Of a stretch of 64,000 bases of DNA, positions 22,464-33,135 are shown piece after piece. The notes below the pieces were generated by a model, which worked only from the letters and a program-made list of their open reading frames with translations, searched no databases and was not told the DNA's origin. Origin of the DNA: Niebla homalea (taxonomy: Eukaryota; Ascomycota; Lecanoromycetes; Lecanorales; Ramalinaceae); NCBI GenBank assembly GCA_019925105.1, contig JAHGAU010000003.1, positions 1,178,001 to 1,242,000 of the forward strand. The letters run 5' to 3'. Positions within the stretch are counted from its first letter, which is position 1, and each line of letters begins with the position of its first letter. The position numbers were made by a program, and so were the translations under genes.

Positions 22464-24164
22464 ATGCCGAAAAGAATTCGAGCAATCTACGAGGGCGAAG
22501 AAGACGCATTGCAGCATCCATCAGAGTCGACCAAGGGGAGTAGTCATGAAAAAGGACCCAATATAGGCAATTCTTTTGAGACTCCAACCAAGAAACGTCG
22601 AGGCAGGCCTCCAGGAAGTACGAACAAGTCAAAGTCTACACCAAATGGAATTCCTGTCAATGGAGCCTCAACCCCGAAGGGAAAGGGAAGAGTCCTCTTT
22701 CCAAATGCCAAAGATGCTTCAGATCAGGGTGCACGATATTCGAGAGCAGCTGGCGGGCCAGCCCCTGAAGCCTCTGGTCAGTTGCGACAAACGCCAAGAC
22801 TACAGACGTCGACCGGGCTTAGGTCTCTCGGTGGCTCCGACGATACAGTAGGTAAAGAGGAAGATGAATCCCTCGTTCGGCAGAATGGTCTTGGTGAAAA
22901 AGAAGATGATGATGCTCCATCTTGGCATGACGGAGCATCAGATCAAGGCGCATCAGATCGAGGCGCAGACTCAACGCTGGAGACACCCTCCAAGGGCACA
23001 CAAAGGAAGCGAAGTCGAAAAAAATCCGCCACACCACCCCAAAGCCTGGCGCCCCATGAGCAGTATTTCTGGGCAAATCGCCCGGGTCGAGTCAAAACCT
23101 CGAACAACACTCTTGCAGGTGTTTCCCTGCTATCCCATGAAGAATATCACGATCTCGCTACATCCTATCAAGACCCTCACGCTGAGGCCTACGAATCTTT
23201 ACACCAAATCCATACCCGCTCGTTCCCGCAATGGCGATTTGAGCTGTCCGAGGACTTCAACATCTGCTTATACGGTTACGGAAGCAAGCGGCGTCTCGTC
23301 ACAGAGTTTGCAGACTATCTCTATGAGCATGAGGCAAAGCCGAGGATATTCGTTGTGAACGGTTACCTAAAAACGCTGAATCTGCGCAACGTCCTCGCTA
23401 CATTTGCCACATTGGTCTTCGACTGCAAGGCTCATGAATTGCCATCGAGTCTTGGCTCTCAACCACGAGATATCACCGCCACAATGGTCTCTCATTTAAC
23501 CCAGCACCCTCCAGATGACCCAATCTACCTCTTTATCAATTCCCTTGACGCTGCACCCCTCCGACGCCCCCAAACCCCCGCCTTGCTTGCGCAATTGGCG
23601 TCCCATCCTTCCATACATATGTTGGCTACTTGTGATACACCCAACTTTCCCCTACTGTGGGACGTCAACCTACGAGACCAATACAATTGGCTGTTTCATG
23701 ACACAACTACCTTTCAATCTTTTGCCGGAGTTGAAATCGCCAGCGTAGTGGACGAATTCAATGAGCTGCTAGGACGGAGCGGCAGGACCGTGACAGGCAA
23801 AGGTGGCGCAAGCTATGTCCTCAAAAGCTTGACGGAGAATGCCAGGAGTTTGTATCGCGTGCTCGTTTCCGAGATCCTGGCTGCCGCTGAGAGTGGCAAC
23901 CTCGACGATGATCGAGGCTCAGATGATGATGGTGAAGTAGCTAGGACGGGAGGCGAGTTTGGAGGTATGGAGCGAAAGGCCCTCTTTCAGAAGGTAGTTG
24001 AGGAGTTTATATGTAGCAGTGAGATGGGCTTTACGCAATTGCTCAACGAGTTTTATGATCATGACATGCTCGTCGACAGGAAGGATGCAGATGGTACGAG
24101 AGTACTTGGGGTACCATGGACGAGAGGAGAGTGCGAAGAGATTTTGGAGGAGCTTATCGGATGA
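22464..24164 (+). CDS. ORC2: origin recognition complex subunit 2
   Basis: Subunit of the replication-origin binding complex. One exon, 566 aa. The N-terminal ~170 residues are disordered and carry an AT-hook-like KKRRGRPPGSTNK (43-55), suggesting minor-groove DNA contact. The Orc2 AAA-like domain starts around RSFPQWRFELSEDFNICLYGYGSKRRLV; as in other Orc2 proteins, the P-loop position (GYGSKR) lacks a true GxxGxGK[ST]. The HMLATCDTPNFPLLWD segment is characteristic. The C-terminal winged-helix region runs to the end (EEILEELIG). The gene converges with the Xaa-Pro aminopeptidase gene, with stops 91 bp apart. Confidence 0.94.
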   Translation: MPKRIRAIYEGEEDALQHPSESTKGSSHEKGPNIGNSFETPTKKRRGRPPGSTNKSKSTPNGIPVNGASTPKGKGRVLFPNAKDASDQGARYSRAAGGPAPEASGQLRQTPRLQTSTGLRSLGGSDDTVGKEEDESLVRQNGLGEKEDDDAPSWHDGASDQGASDRGADSTLETPSKGTQRKRSRKKSATPPQSLAPHEQYFWANRPGRVKTSNNTLAGVSLLSHEEYHDLATSYQDPHAEAYESLHQIHTRSFPQWRFELSEDFNICLYGYGSKRRLVTEFADYLYEHEAKPRIFVVNGYLKTLNLRNVLATFATLVFDCKAHELPSSLGSQPRDITATMVSHLTQHPPDDPIYLFINSLDAAPLRRPQTPALLAQLASHPSIHMLATCDTPNFPLLWDVNLRDQYNWLFHDTTTFQSFAGVEIASVVDEFNELLGRSGRTVTGKGGASYVLKSLTENARSLYRVLVSEILAAAESGNLDDDRGSDDDGEVARTGGEFGGMERKALFQKVVEEFICSSEMGFTQLLNEFYDHDMLVDRKDADGTRVLGVPWTRGECEEILEELIG

Positions 24165-24255
24165 ACATGTATATGTAGCCCACATCGATGATACCCCGCT
24201 GCTTCTATGAATTCGAGGCTGGCACTGCAAGCATTTAGTACAATATCAAATGGTC

Positions 24256-26543
24256 TCAAAGAGGCGTCGTCTCCCTCTCCAACCACTTCATCGTCCTCTG
24301 ATCTCCTTCGAAATATGACTTGGTCTTCTCCCAAATCTCCTCGTGATACGCATCTATCCATTGCTTTTCCTCCTTCGTCAGCAACCCGACATCGATCAAT
24401 TTTCTACAATACGGCGTCATGGTCACATGCTCGAATCCATAGAAAGGCTTATCTCCGAACCTGTGCTTGGTCTCAACCTCCTTGCACATGATGATGTTCT
24501 CGATCCTGATCCCGAAGTTGCCGTCCTCGTAGTACCCAGGCTCATCGGATAACACATTCCCAGCAGCTAGCGGGACTTCGCTGTACTGCACACGGGTGCC
24601 AATGCCGATGGGTCCCTCGTGGACATTGAGATAGCTGCCCACACCATGCCCTGTGCCATGACGGTAGTCAAGTCCCTGGGCCCAGAGATGTTGGCGAGCA
24701 AGAGTGTCCAGAGCGAATCCAGACGTCCCCTTGGGAAAGACCGAAGTATCGAGGGAGATAACCCCCTTGAGTACTAGCGTGTAGGCTGTCTTTTCCATTT
24801 CAGAAGGAGTGCCAAAATGTAATGTCCGCGTCGTGTCAGTAGTGCCGTCGAAATATTGGGCCCCAGAGTCGCACAAGTAGACAGCTTTGGGATCAAGGAC
24901 TGAGCACGATTCAGGCTCGGGCTTGTAATGGATCACTGCTGCATTTGGGCCTGTGGAGGATATAGTGTCGAACGACAGGCCGACGAAATTTTCCTTCTTC
25001 GAGCGGATCTCCTCGAGCTTGTCCGCTGCTTGGACTTCGTTCAATGTAGCACCTTTCCCGACCAGCTGTTCCTCGAGCCAGGCGAAAAATTCTGTGAGGG
25101 AAGCGCCGTCGCGGACGTGGCACGCTCGCATACCTTCCAGCTCTGTCTCATTCTTGACGGCTTTCTTGTCACCTACGGGACTCCTGAGCTCGTCAACTTT
25201 GTCCTCTCCCCCAAGCTCCAGGCTAAGAGCCCACGACGCTTTAGTCGAAATCATATACTTCCGCTCAGCATGCTGATACTTGCTCTCGTTAATGGACTGA
25301 GTCGAATCTTGTTGACTGAGCATTTTGACATCGTCCAAGATTGATTCGTACGGCCGTATGCTGATTTTTCCCCCCAAATGACTCCTTACATCCGCAGCCA
25401 ACTTGGTCTCGTCGACGTAGAGTGTGGCTGATGTTGGTGTGACTATTGCATAGGAGAAAAAGACTGGATTGTATGGTATACTAGCTTAACGTCAGCATTC
25501 TAATCCAGGGCTTATCACAATCTAACTCACTCGTTGCCTCGCAAGTTGTAGAGCCATGCAATTTCGTCAAGCATAGCTAGGCACACATCAGTTGGCGTTC
25601 CAAGCACAGTCACGAGATCTACAAACAAACGATAAGCCCAGCGCTCTTCTTCTTGTCGAGCTCTTTACGAAGGTCCTCGAGCTTTTCTTGGATCTTCTTG
25701 CCAGAAAATTTGAGCGGATGGGTATTGACCTTTTCTCGTGGTCTTGGTGGCCGCTTATCTCCCCAAATCACATCCACAAGGTTCGTCTTGACTGGAGCAA
25801 GACTGCCACCTCCCTTTTTCTTAATTTTTTCAGCGAGCTTCCGCGCGTCGGCTACAACGATTGCAATTAGACAGGCCAGAATCTCAACAGATCGTGACAC
25901 ACTACGCACGTGCAGTTATGACGGTCGGGTCTACGCCTACTGACTTCTTCCCTTCAGAGCGATCGGCTGTCCTGGGCTCCATTAAAGTTGATCCGGCAAT
26001 TTTTGAACAATCATGACCCACCATTCCTGCCAGGTAGGAACATCCTCGAGACCTTGCTTCAATAGCTCCCAATTGCTGTCGAGTTGCTTAGACGCCTGGT
26101 TGAAGTATCGACCATCGGTCGCCAGCGCTGCTTTCTCGAGAGTCACCACAGCCGTCCCTGCAGAGCCGGTAAATCCACAAATAAACTCTGGCCGCGTTAA
26201 TGAACTTGCCGAAAAGCGCTGTACATTCGCCCACCTCGACGAGCATCACATGCGGCAATGTACTCAGATTGATGGCTATCTTCTGACGGAACGACTGGAC
26301 GATACTGTAAGAAAACACTAGGTTCATGATCTTGAGTCACCTACTGTAGACGTCTATTCTATGTTGCTTCATGAGCTCTCGAAGCTTGCTCAATCGCTCT
26401 GTAGTATTTACAGTCTCCATTTCGAACCAGAGGCTCTGGCCAGTGGAAAAGAATCTTGGTGGGGCTGGTTTCACATTATAAGGCGTCAAGCTGGAGGAGA
26501 CTCTGGAAAGAATTCTTCTCTGGAATGTGCGAATGAGTGACAT
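24256..26543 (-). CDS. Xaa-Pro aminopeptidase P (M24B metallopeptidase)
   Basis: Removes an N-terminal residue preceding proline using a dinuclear metal centre. Seven exons (26345-26543, 26235-26294, 26022-26187, 25910-25971, 25627-25851, 25531-25576, 24256-25480), all in phase, give 660 aa. Spliced junctions rebuild family blocks: [59 protein letters not shown]. The catalytic domain shows the metal ligands: Asp in CDSGAQY (~456), Asp in DGTTDTTRT, His in HGTGHGVG, Glu in [18 protein letters not shown], and the final Glu-bearing segment. The first 41 residues are Arg-rich without acids ([14 protein letters not shown]) and resemble a mitochondrial presequence. Met42 ([10 protein letters not shown]) matches where cytosolic homologues start, so dual targeting is possible. 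Confidence 0.93.
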
Positions 26544-27017
26544 ATGAAGCTGCAAATCGAGCTAAATGTGAGCATATTATGTGATGAATAGGGATGTTTT
26601 GTATTGTATCATTGATATCGTAATTTTGATGGTAATTTTACCTTAGGGCTTGTGCTAAGTTTCGCTCATGGACAGCTACTACCGATGTCAATTCTAAAAG
26701 CATATAGCATCAACAAACATGAATTCCCAGTGTTTCCTGAAGGCAGAACATGTCGACTCAAAACCTAGTAAGTGGATGAGTGCATACGTAGATAGTATTC
26801 GACAGCGTTATTGCAGTATGGGTATCAGGTGTAGCAAGAAGGCAGCTTAGACATGAATAAGTAATCAGGAGAAGTATTGCCATGTTGCTGCTTTACGATC
26901 ATCTATTTCATTGCAATTAGCCCAGTATCATTGTACGCAAAAATCAATTACAGATTTTATCCCGTCCAATTTACTTGATGTACAACGTCTTCAGCACTGT
27001 CTACTCCAACGGCCATC
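26544..27017. other. divergent intergenic region
   Basis: A 474-bp AT-rich spacer between the aminopeptidase gene (-) and the karyopherin gene (+). No gene seen. Confidence 0.5.
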
Positions 27018-30000
27018 ATGGCCACCCCCAGTACTGCTGATCTTGAAGAGGTGAGCTTGCGTATTGCAACGCTAATAACTCCGGACTATTTGAACTAATA
27101 CCTTTCCTCAGCTTGTAAAAGCTCTTTATAGAGCAGAGACCCCTCCTGCCACAAAGAACCAAACACAGGGTTTCTTGACCGGCATACAGAGAACTCCTCA
27201 AGGCTGGCTCTACGCCAGCTCCCTCCTTCAATCAAACGATGCTCACGTACGTTTCTTTGGAGCGTCGACCTTTACCATCAAGGTCAAGAAAGACCTGTAT
27301 GATATTCTGCTTGCGTTTCCAGCCCTTTCTAACATCACACAGAGGCTCCTTGAGCCCAGAAGACCACAACGGTCTTCGGGCAACGTTGCTGCTCAACTTG
27401 ATTGGGCAGATCAACCAGGGATGCGAGCCCCTGGTCGTCTGGAAGCTGTGTAGTGCACTAGCTGCCTACACCACGCAAGCTCTGGGCCAATGGCAGCAGA
27501 GCGTGTCGGATCTGGCGAGGCGGCTTGCCTTTGTGCAGTCCGGGTCCTCCATGCAGAAGGATCGTCCTTTTCGGGCGGTCCTTCAGGGCCTGAGCATTGC
27601 ACAGCTGCAAGCCGTCCTCTCGTACGCCACTGCACTTGCCGAGGAAGCAGGAAGCTGCTCCTCAAATTCGCGGAGGTGAATTTTTTCACAGCCTCGCCAG
27701 ATTATAATCGGCCTTGCTGATTGTTTCCCGTAGCAGTGCCACTGAGCAGGTCCTTTCTGCTGAGCTCAACGATCTTATCATTCTGCTCCGATGGGCTCTA
27801 GGGCCAGAAATGAATAGCGCAAGCGCCTCGGAAATTCACAACGCAACAATTGGTTGTTACCAGGTAAGTCCAGCTAAGTTTCTCCCATAGCCAGCACTGA
27901 TTTCTTTCAGGCCTGGTGCCGACAAATTCATACCAGCATTGGCCACAGGCGCGCCGAGTTTTCGACCCTGCACGAAATCATGCCTCAATTACTATCTCTG
28001 GTGAAAATCTTCGATGACGCGTCAGGCGCTGGCGGCTTTGTGGTAGACGCTCTCCAGCATTTCCCAGAGATTCTCGACAAGACAGATATGCGGAGAATAG
28101 CCGTAATTTTGAGCTCGGTACAAGCAGAGGCCTTAGTTACCAGCATGCAAAAGGATCCAATGGGCCAATTCAACGAGGATTTCCTAAGCTTACTCATGAG
28201 CTACGGAGATGCCGCCGTGAAAGACATTGCCCACGCGGACGATGAGGCCAACATTAAGATTAGCCAGGAGCTGATGGACCTCATGTGCTGCGTAGGTGCC
28301 CCAGGAGTAGACGACCATATTTGTACTGGGGTGATTAGTTTCTGGATGGCCCATTTTGAGTACGTTCAAGAGGCTGAAGGCGACCCAGCACTTGATGCAA
28401 GCTCTGACTGGCTCGAAGCTGCTCGGAAGCGCATGTGGCAAGTCCTCGCATGGTGCTGGAAAAAGATCTGTTACCCTACCGATGGTACTGCCGACAAATG
28501 GAAACTGGATGAGCTCAATGAGTTTCAAGGCTATCGACTTGAAGTACAAGAGCTGATGCAAACGGCATATATCACTCTGGGTGCGAACCTCTTCTCTAAG
28601 TTTGCGGAACTCGCAATCGGATGTGCCCATGCTACTCAGTGGTGCGAGGTGGAAGCATCAGTATTCGTCCTAAATGCGCTGTCTGAAGCCTGCACGGAAG
28701 GAGACACCACCATTAACGCCGAGCTGGGTAGACTGTTCGCCTCACCGATGTTTGGAGAGCTTGACACAGCGCCAGCTTACATACGCCTGAAACTCCAAAG
28801 AGCCCGTTTGAGAATGGTCGAAAGATATTCAGATTTTTTCGATAGAGAGCCGCATCATCTGCCACCAACACTGAACTCGCTCTTCCAAGCCCTATTCGAT
28901 CCCGCTCTAGCGACAATAGCCGCCAAAGTTATCAAGGTCCTGTCTTCGGCTTGCAGAACCCACCTCACAGCAGAAATAGGAACATTCATGACTCTCTCCC
29001 ATTCGATATTTGTCACCCACACTCTTGAGCATCTAGCAAAACAGGACTTCATTGGAGCTGTTGCATCAGTTATCCAGGCTCTGCCAGAAAATCAAACACA
29101 AGTAGGCCATCTCAAGATTCTGCTCGAGCACATAGAAAAAGATTTCAGGACAGGTGCCAATCTGTTGAACACAAATTCAGGCAAAGGCTCTGCTCAAATA
29201 CTGGATTGCCTGCATTATTTGGTGGAAATGGGCAAAGCACTTAAATCACCAGACGATGTCACCGAAGACTCCTATGAGATACGTAACTCTCAGAGATACT
29301 GGTCGGTTGGAGACGGACATCATCTGCAGTCGAATATGGTCAAAATGATAGGGCAGGCGTTTGGACTCTTGCACAGTAATAGGGTGATAACTGAGGCGGT
29401 CTGCCAAATCCTCCGATCAGGATATACCGAATCAAAGCCTGGTTTATTCGTCTTCGACCCGCGAGTCACTGCAGATTTTGTGCAGGCCACTACTCTGACG
29501 ACGGGTGGACTAGACTACGTGTTTAACACTGCAGCGGTGATGCTAGGAAAACAATCAAACTCGTCGGATGTTGACATGCAAAGCATTGCATACGACATCT
29601 TGGACCATGCCAGGCGCGTTACAGAAAGAGCTGACGGTAAGCCCAAAGTTTCGCAGATGCACCAACCTCACTTATTAAACTCCCGGCAACTAGACGCACC
29701 ACCTATTGATCCGGATATGAACACGAGTCTCATCGACTTGATGACCAAGTCAATTCCTCGATACATGAAAGGCCTGATCATGGTCCCTCGTGAGACGAAT
29801 GATCTATTCACGAACGCTATGAGGGGCCTCATGGCTTCAGAGACGCCACAGAAGGCGATGTCTGCTCATTTCTGGGTAAGGAAAAGTTAAAAAGTGATGC
29901 TTCACAACTACGAAATTTTACTCACAAATCTCCAGGCTACTCTCGTACAGAGGTATGATATGGACGCAGAGCTTAGGGGAGTCGTCGAAGGCATCATCGA

Positions 30001-30358
30001 AGCTTTGGCTCCTCAACTTTGCCAGGAGATCATCTTCCAAGTCGCCGGAACAGCTATGAGAAGTCAACTGGATAGTATCGCGGAACCCCTCAAGAAGCTT
30101 ATGTTCCACCGGACAATGCTAGCAAAGCGCTGCATGACCGAAGCTCTAGAGAGTCCGGATTTCCCTAATCCAGAAGTGACGTTCACTGATCGACGAGTGT
30201 TCCTTCAGAAGCTAATCAAGTAGGCTGCTTAGCTTATCACGCTGCCTTCGTTATCAAACTAACGTGAGATTGGTAGTCTCCGAGGCGCTAGAGCCACGAA
30301 CGCCACTATCAAGGAGTTTTGGATTCTGTGCAAAGGCAACGCCCTCACATACGCGTGA
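27018..30358 (+). CDS. importin-13/Kap122 (Pdr6)-like karyopherin beta
   Basis: Nuclear transport receptor built of HEAT repeats. Seven exons: 27018-27050, 27112-27296, 27343-27675, 27734-27863, 27911-29875, 29936-30219, 30277-30358, giving 1003 aa, normal for the family. The first exon (MATPSTADLEE) is only 33 nt and has a good start context (CATCATGG). The N-terminal HEAT pair shows LVKALYRAETPPAT, GWLYASSLLQSNDAHVRFFGASTF and the Ran-binding-region style helix NGLRATLLLNLIGQ. Later blocks include MVERYSDFF. The last splice restores LRGARATNATIKEFWI before the stop. Assignment to the importin-13/Kap122 branch rather than transportin-3/Mtr10 is by overall feel of the N-terminal blocks and is less certain than the karyopherin call. 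Confidence 0.88.
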
Positions 30359-30487
30359 GAGTGAAGAGCAAAGATCGCATGAGAGACTCACGACATCTCA
30401 AGACGTTTCAAGTTGCCGAGCAAATGCGTCGGTGTGTACACGAAAAGGTCTTGAAGAATGCACCGTCAGTTCTAAGGATATTGGATT

Positions 30488-31171
30488 TCACAAAGATGCA
30501 AAGGCTGCTAATGCAAAGGTGGCTCCAAAACTAAGCTTAAAGGCAGCGTTGTCTTCGAGGACGGATTTGACATTGACCCCTTTCACATATCGTTGAATGC
30601 GATTCGTACTCAGCGAAATATACCCGTTCGAAACCAGCCACTATTCAGACGTATCAGTATACGCCAGAACATCAATCACGGGTCCGACTTACCTGAAGGC
30701 CAAATATTGCAAGACTGAACAGAGCAGTCAATGTTCTCGAAAACGAGCTCACCGCTACACCGCCTAATACTCCTACACCCACATATCTCATGAGCCGCCT
30801 GATCCACAAGAAACGAGGCTCATCAAGACTCGGACTACTGTTCGTATCTTTCCAAGCAACGCCCCGTTTTGCAGTGACATTAGGGAATGGCAGAGCCCTC
30901 ACGCACCTAGAATACTGCCGCCGCTCATCTGTCTGATGGCTTGAGCATTCAATCCTCCATTCTTGAAGATGGGCACCTTTGCATCTCTTTCATAATTTTC
31001 CATGGGACTGGAGGTCGAGTAGCGATGACGGCCATCAAGGTTAGTTTCGCACCGAAGCGGTGCTTGCTGTGATCTGCACAATAACAGGGGTGGCAACAAG
31101 ACGCTTGTTGTAAGTCCAAGCGTAATGAGAGGGCGAGGGCGAGGGCGGAGGAGCAGAAAGGAATTCGCCAT
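30488..31171 (-). CDS. FUN14-family mitochondrial outer-membrane-type protein
   Basis: Small membrane protein of the FUN14/FUNDC family. Exons 30907-31171, 30693-30772 and 30488-30640 give 165 aa. The N terminus is basic and hydrophobic (RPRPRPLITLGLTTSVLLPPLLL), then a polar stretch. The FUN14 domain follows: QMSGGSILGVLGGVAVSSFS, TLTALFSLAIFGLQWLVSNGY, and a final helix AAFKLSFGATFALAAFAS. The family motif spans both introns, and only the GTGCGT...TGTAG and GTAAGT...AATAG choices keep it in frame. No YxxL LIR motif like that of mammalian FUNDC1 is obvious in the N-terminal part, so a mitophagy role should not be assumed. Converges with the karyopherin gene (stops 129 bp apart). Confidence 0.87.
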
Positions 31172-31740
31172 TTCGGTAGTCTCAGAGCTGCTATTGATTT
31201 CACTTGATTCACTTGTCGTTTCCCGTCATCTAAGACCTGCTGTCAAGTATCTTCGTGCCTGTCGTAGCTGATATCGCGGTAAGGACGACATTAAAGGGAC
31301 AAGGAGTCCGGTTAAAGTCGGGATTAGGCTTATCTTAGCGTTTCCACCTCAGATTGCTTGGCAACGGTACTGCTTCCAGTGGGTCCGATCTTCGGCTTCC
31401 GGCTGCGATACGGATTTTTTTGGACGAGTCATTGATATATAAGTTTACCAAGCATTCTCGTTTCCTTGCAGTAGAACCCTCGCACAGCATATGATTCGAT
31501 ATTATTCCTACTCAGCTACTCAGTCACGACCGCCATTGATCATTAGAAGCTATCGATGCTCTTTCGGGGATATCTTCATTATCTGTGGGGCAAAAACGCC
31601 TAAGAGCACTTGATATTGAAACAAAAGACCCAGCTATTCTACCTATACCAACATCGACTTTCTTCTCGAGTGAAGGTTTGGACAATAGCGATCAAGCCCC
31701 CTCTTCTTCGGTTGGATCCAATCTATTGCGTCTGCCCGCG
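31172..31740. other. divergent intergenic region with TATA-like site
   Basis: Shared upstream region of the FUN14 gene (-) and the PDX1 gene (+). A TATATAAG sequence at 31436-31443 lies about 300 bp before the PDX1 ATG and could be a TATA box if the leader is long. The PDX1 frame is open upstream of its ATG to 31585 but contains no other Met. Confidence 0.4.
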
Positions 31741-32688
31741 ATGGCGATCAATGACGCCCCCAGTACGAATGGTACAATGACTTCCTCCAAACCCGCATCC
31801 TCCACAACCGACCCCACCAAGTTCACAATAAAGGCGGGGCTTGCCAAAATGCTCAAAGGCGGTGTCATCATGGATGTGGTCAACGCTGAACAAGCCCGCA
31901 TTGCGGAAGAGGCGGGTGCCTGCGCCGTCATGGCCCTCGAGCGTGTACCAGCAGACATCCGCGCCCAGGGTGGCGTTGCCCGCATGTCGGATCCCCACAT
32001 GATCAAGGAGATCATGGACACCGTCACCATACCTGTAATGGCCAAGGCTCGCATAGGGCATTTTGTGGAGTGTCAGATCTTGGAGGCGCTCGGGGTCGAC
32101 TATATTGACGAGAGCGAGGTCCTCACTCCAGCAGATACCGTGCATCATGTGGAGAAGCACCCTTTCAAGGTGCCGTTTGTGTGCGGATGCAGGAACTTAG
32201 GCGAGGCGCTGAGGAGGATCGGTGAGGGGGCAGCCATGATCAGAACGAAGGGAGAAGCAGGCACGGGAGATGTTGTCGAGGCTGTGAAGCACATCCGGAC
32301 CGTTAGCTCAGAGATCAACAGAGCCAAGGGTATGAGCGATATGGAGTTAAGGGTCTTCGCAAAAGAGCTCAATGCGCCCTTCCACCTTTTGAAAGAGACC
32401 GCAGAGCTAGGACGGCTGCCAGTAGTCAATTTTGCGGCTGGAGGTGTGGCAACACCAGCAGACGCGGCCCTCATGATGCAATTGGGGTGTGACGGCGTGT
32501 TTGTCGGTAGTGGTATCTTCAAGTCTGGAGACGCGACAAAGCGGGCCAGGGCAATTGTTCAGGCCGTCACACATTTTCAGGACCCAAAGGTGTTGGCGGA
32601 AGTCAGCTCAGGGATAGGAGAGGCCATGGTGGGCCTCAATGTTGAGAAGATATCCAATGGAGAAAGGTTAGCAGGAAGGGGATGGTAG
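31741..32688 (+). CDS. PDX1: pyridoxal 5'-phosphate synthase subunit Pdx1/Snz
   Basis: Lyase subunit of the DXP-independent vitamin B6 route: it builds PLP from ribose 5-phosphate, glyceraldehyde 3-phosphate and ammonia supplied by the Pdx2 glutaminase. Single exon, 315 aa. The first ATG of the frame is at 31741; ~25 variable residues precede the conserved start [19 protein letters not shown]. The two catalytic lysines are visible: Lys102 in MAKARIGH (ribose-phosphate Schiff base) and Lys170 in RTKGEAGTG (PLP-site Lys). The phosphate-binding blocks [16 protein letters not shown] and [11 protein letters not shown] are intact. No Pdx2 glutaminase lies nearby in this window, so the partner is encoded elsewhere. 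Confidence 0.97.
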   Translation: MAINDAPSTNGTMTSSKPASSTTDPTKFTIKAGLAKMLKGGVIMDVVNAEQARIAEEAGACAVMALERVPADIRAQGGVARMSDPHMIKEIMDTVTIPVMAKARIGHFVECQILEALGVDYIDESEVLTPADTVHHVEKHPFKVPFVCGCRNLGEALRRIGEGAAMIRTKGEAGTGDVVEAVKHIRTVSSEINRAKGMSDMELRVFAKELNAPFHLLKETAELGRLPVVNFAAGGVATPADAALMMQLGCDGVFVGSGIFKSGDATKRARAIVQAVTHFQDPKVLAEVSSGIGEAMVGLNVEKISNGERLAGRGW

Positions 32689-33135
32689 TGAGTCAAAGTC
32701 CATCATGTAAATAGTTCTGGCACCAACACATATGTCCAAGGTCCAACAAGTAGCAAGCTAAGCATAGAATCATATAAATAGGCGTTGACCGTCTCCTCGA
32801 TTACCGGGGTTCGATATCGGAAGGATCGACCTCACAAGCTGGGAACCTGGGTCCTGGGGTCACCAAGGGCTGGTGCGGGTGGGGCGCGAAGGCATCCGCA
32901 AACTCCGTCATTCTCGCGGGGCACTACAGGCGTCTGATTTTATGCCTCATGAAGCATTGCACGCTGACAAACCACTCTTAGGACTAATTTCTTTTGCAAG
33001 TTCTCCTTTCTCTTATTTCAAGTATCATCTCCGCTCAATCCAAGACTTTCGAGGACTGAAATGGCAGTCGGATATCAAGTTGAAAGAGCGCGGTGACACT
33101 GTTGGCGGCTGAGGGTGGTGCCAGAATACCCCAAT
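32689..33135. other. intergenic region upstream of the Ycf1-like gene
   Basis: A 447-bp gap between PDX1 and the second ABCC gene. A TATAAATA sequence at about 32773-32780 could be a core promoter element. An open frame at 32873-33112 has no family features and starts at a non-ATG codon. Confidence 0.4.

Noticed and set aside
31585..31740. N-terminal extension of PDX1
   Set aside because: The frame is open but starts at GTG and holds no ATG before 31741; the extension does not resemble Pdx1 proteins.
32795..32820. T-loop-like GGTTCGATATC suggesting a tRNA
   Set aside because: The flanking T-stem pairs over only three bases and no A-box or acceptor stem is found upstream.
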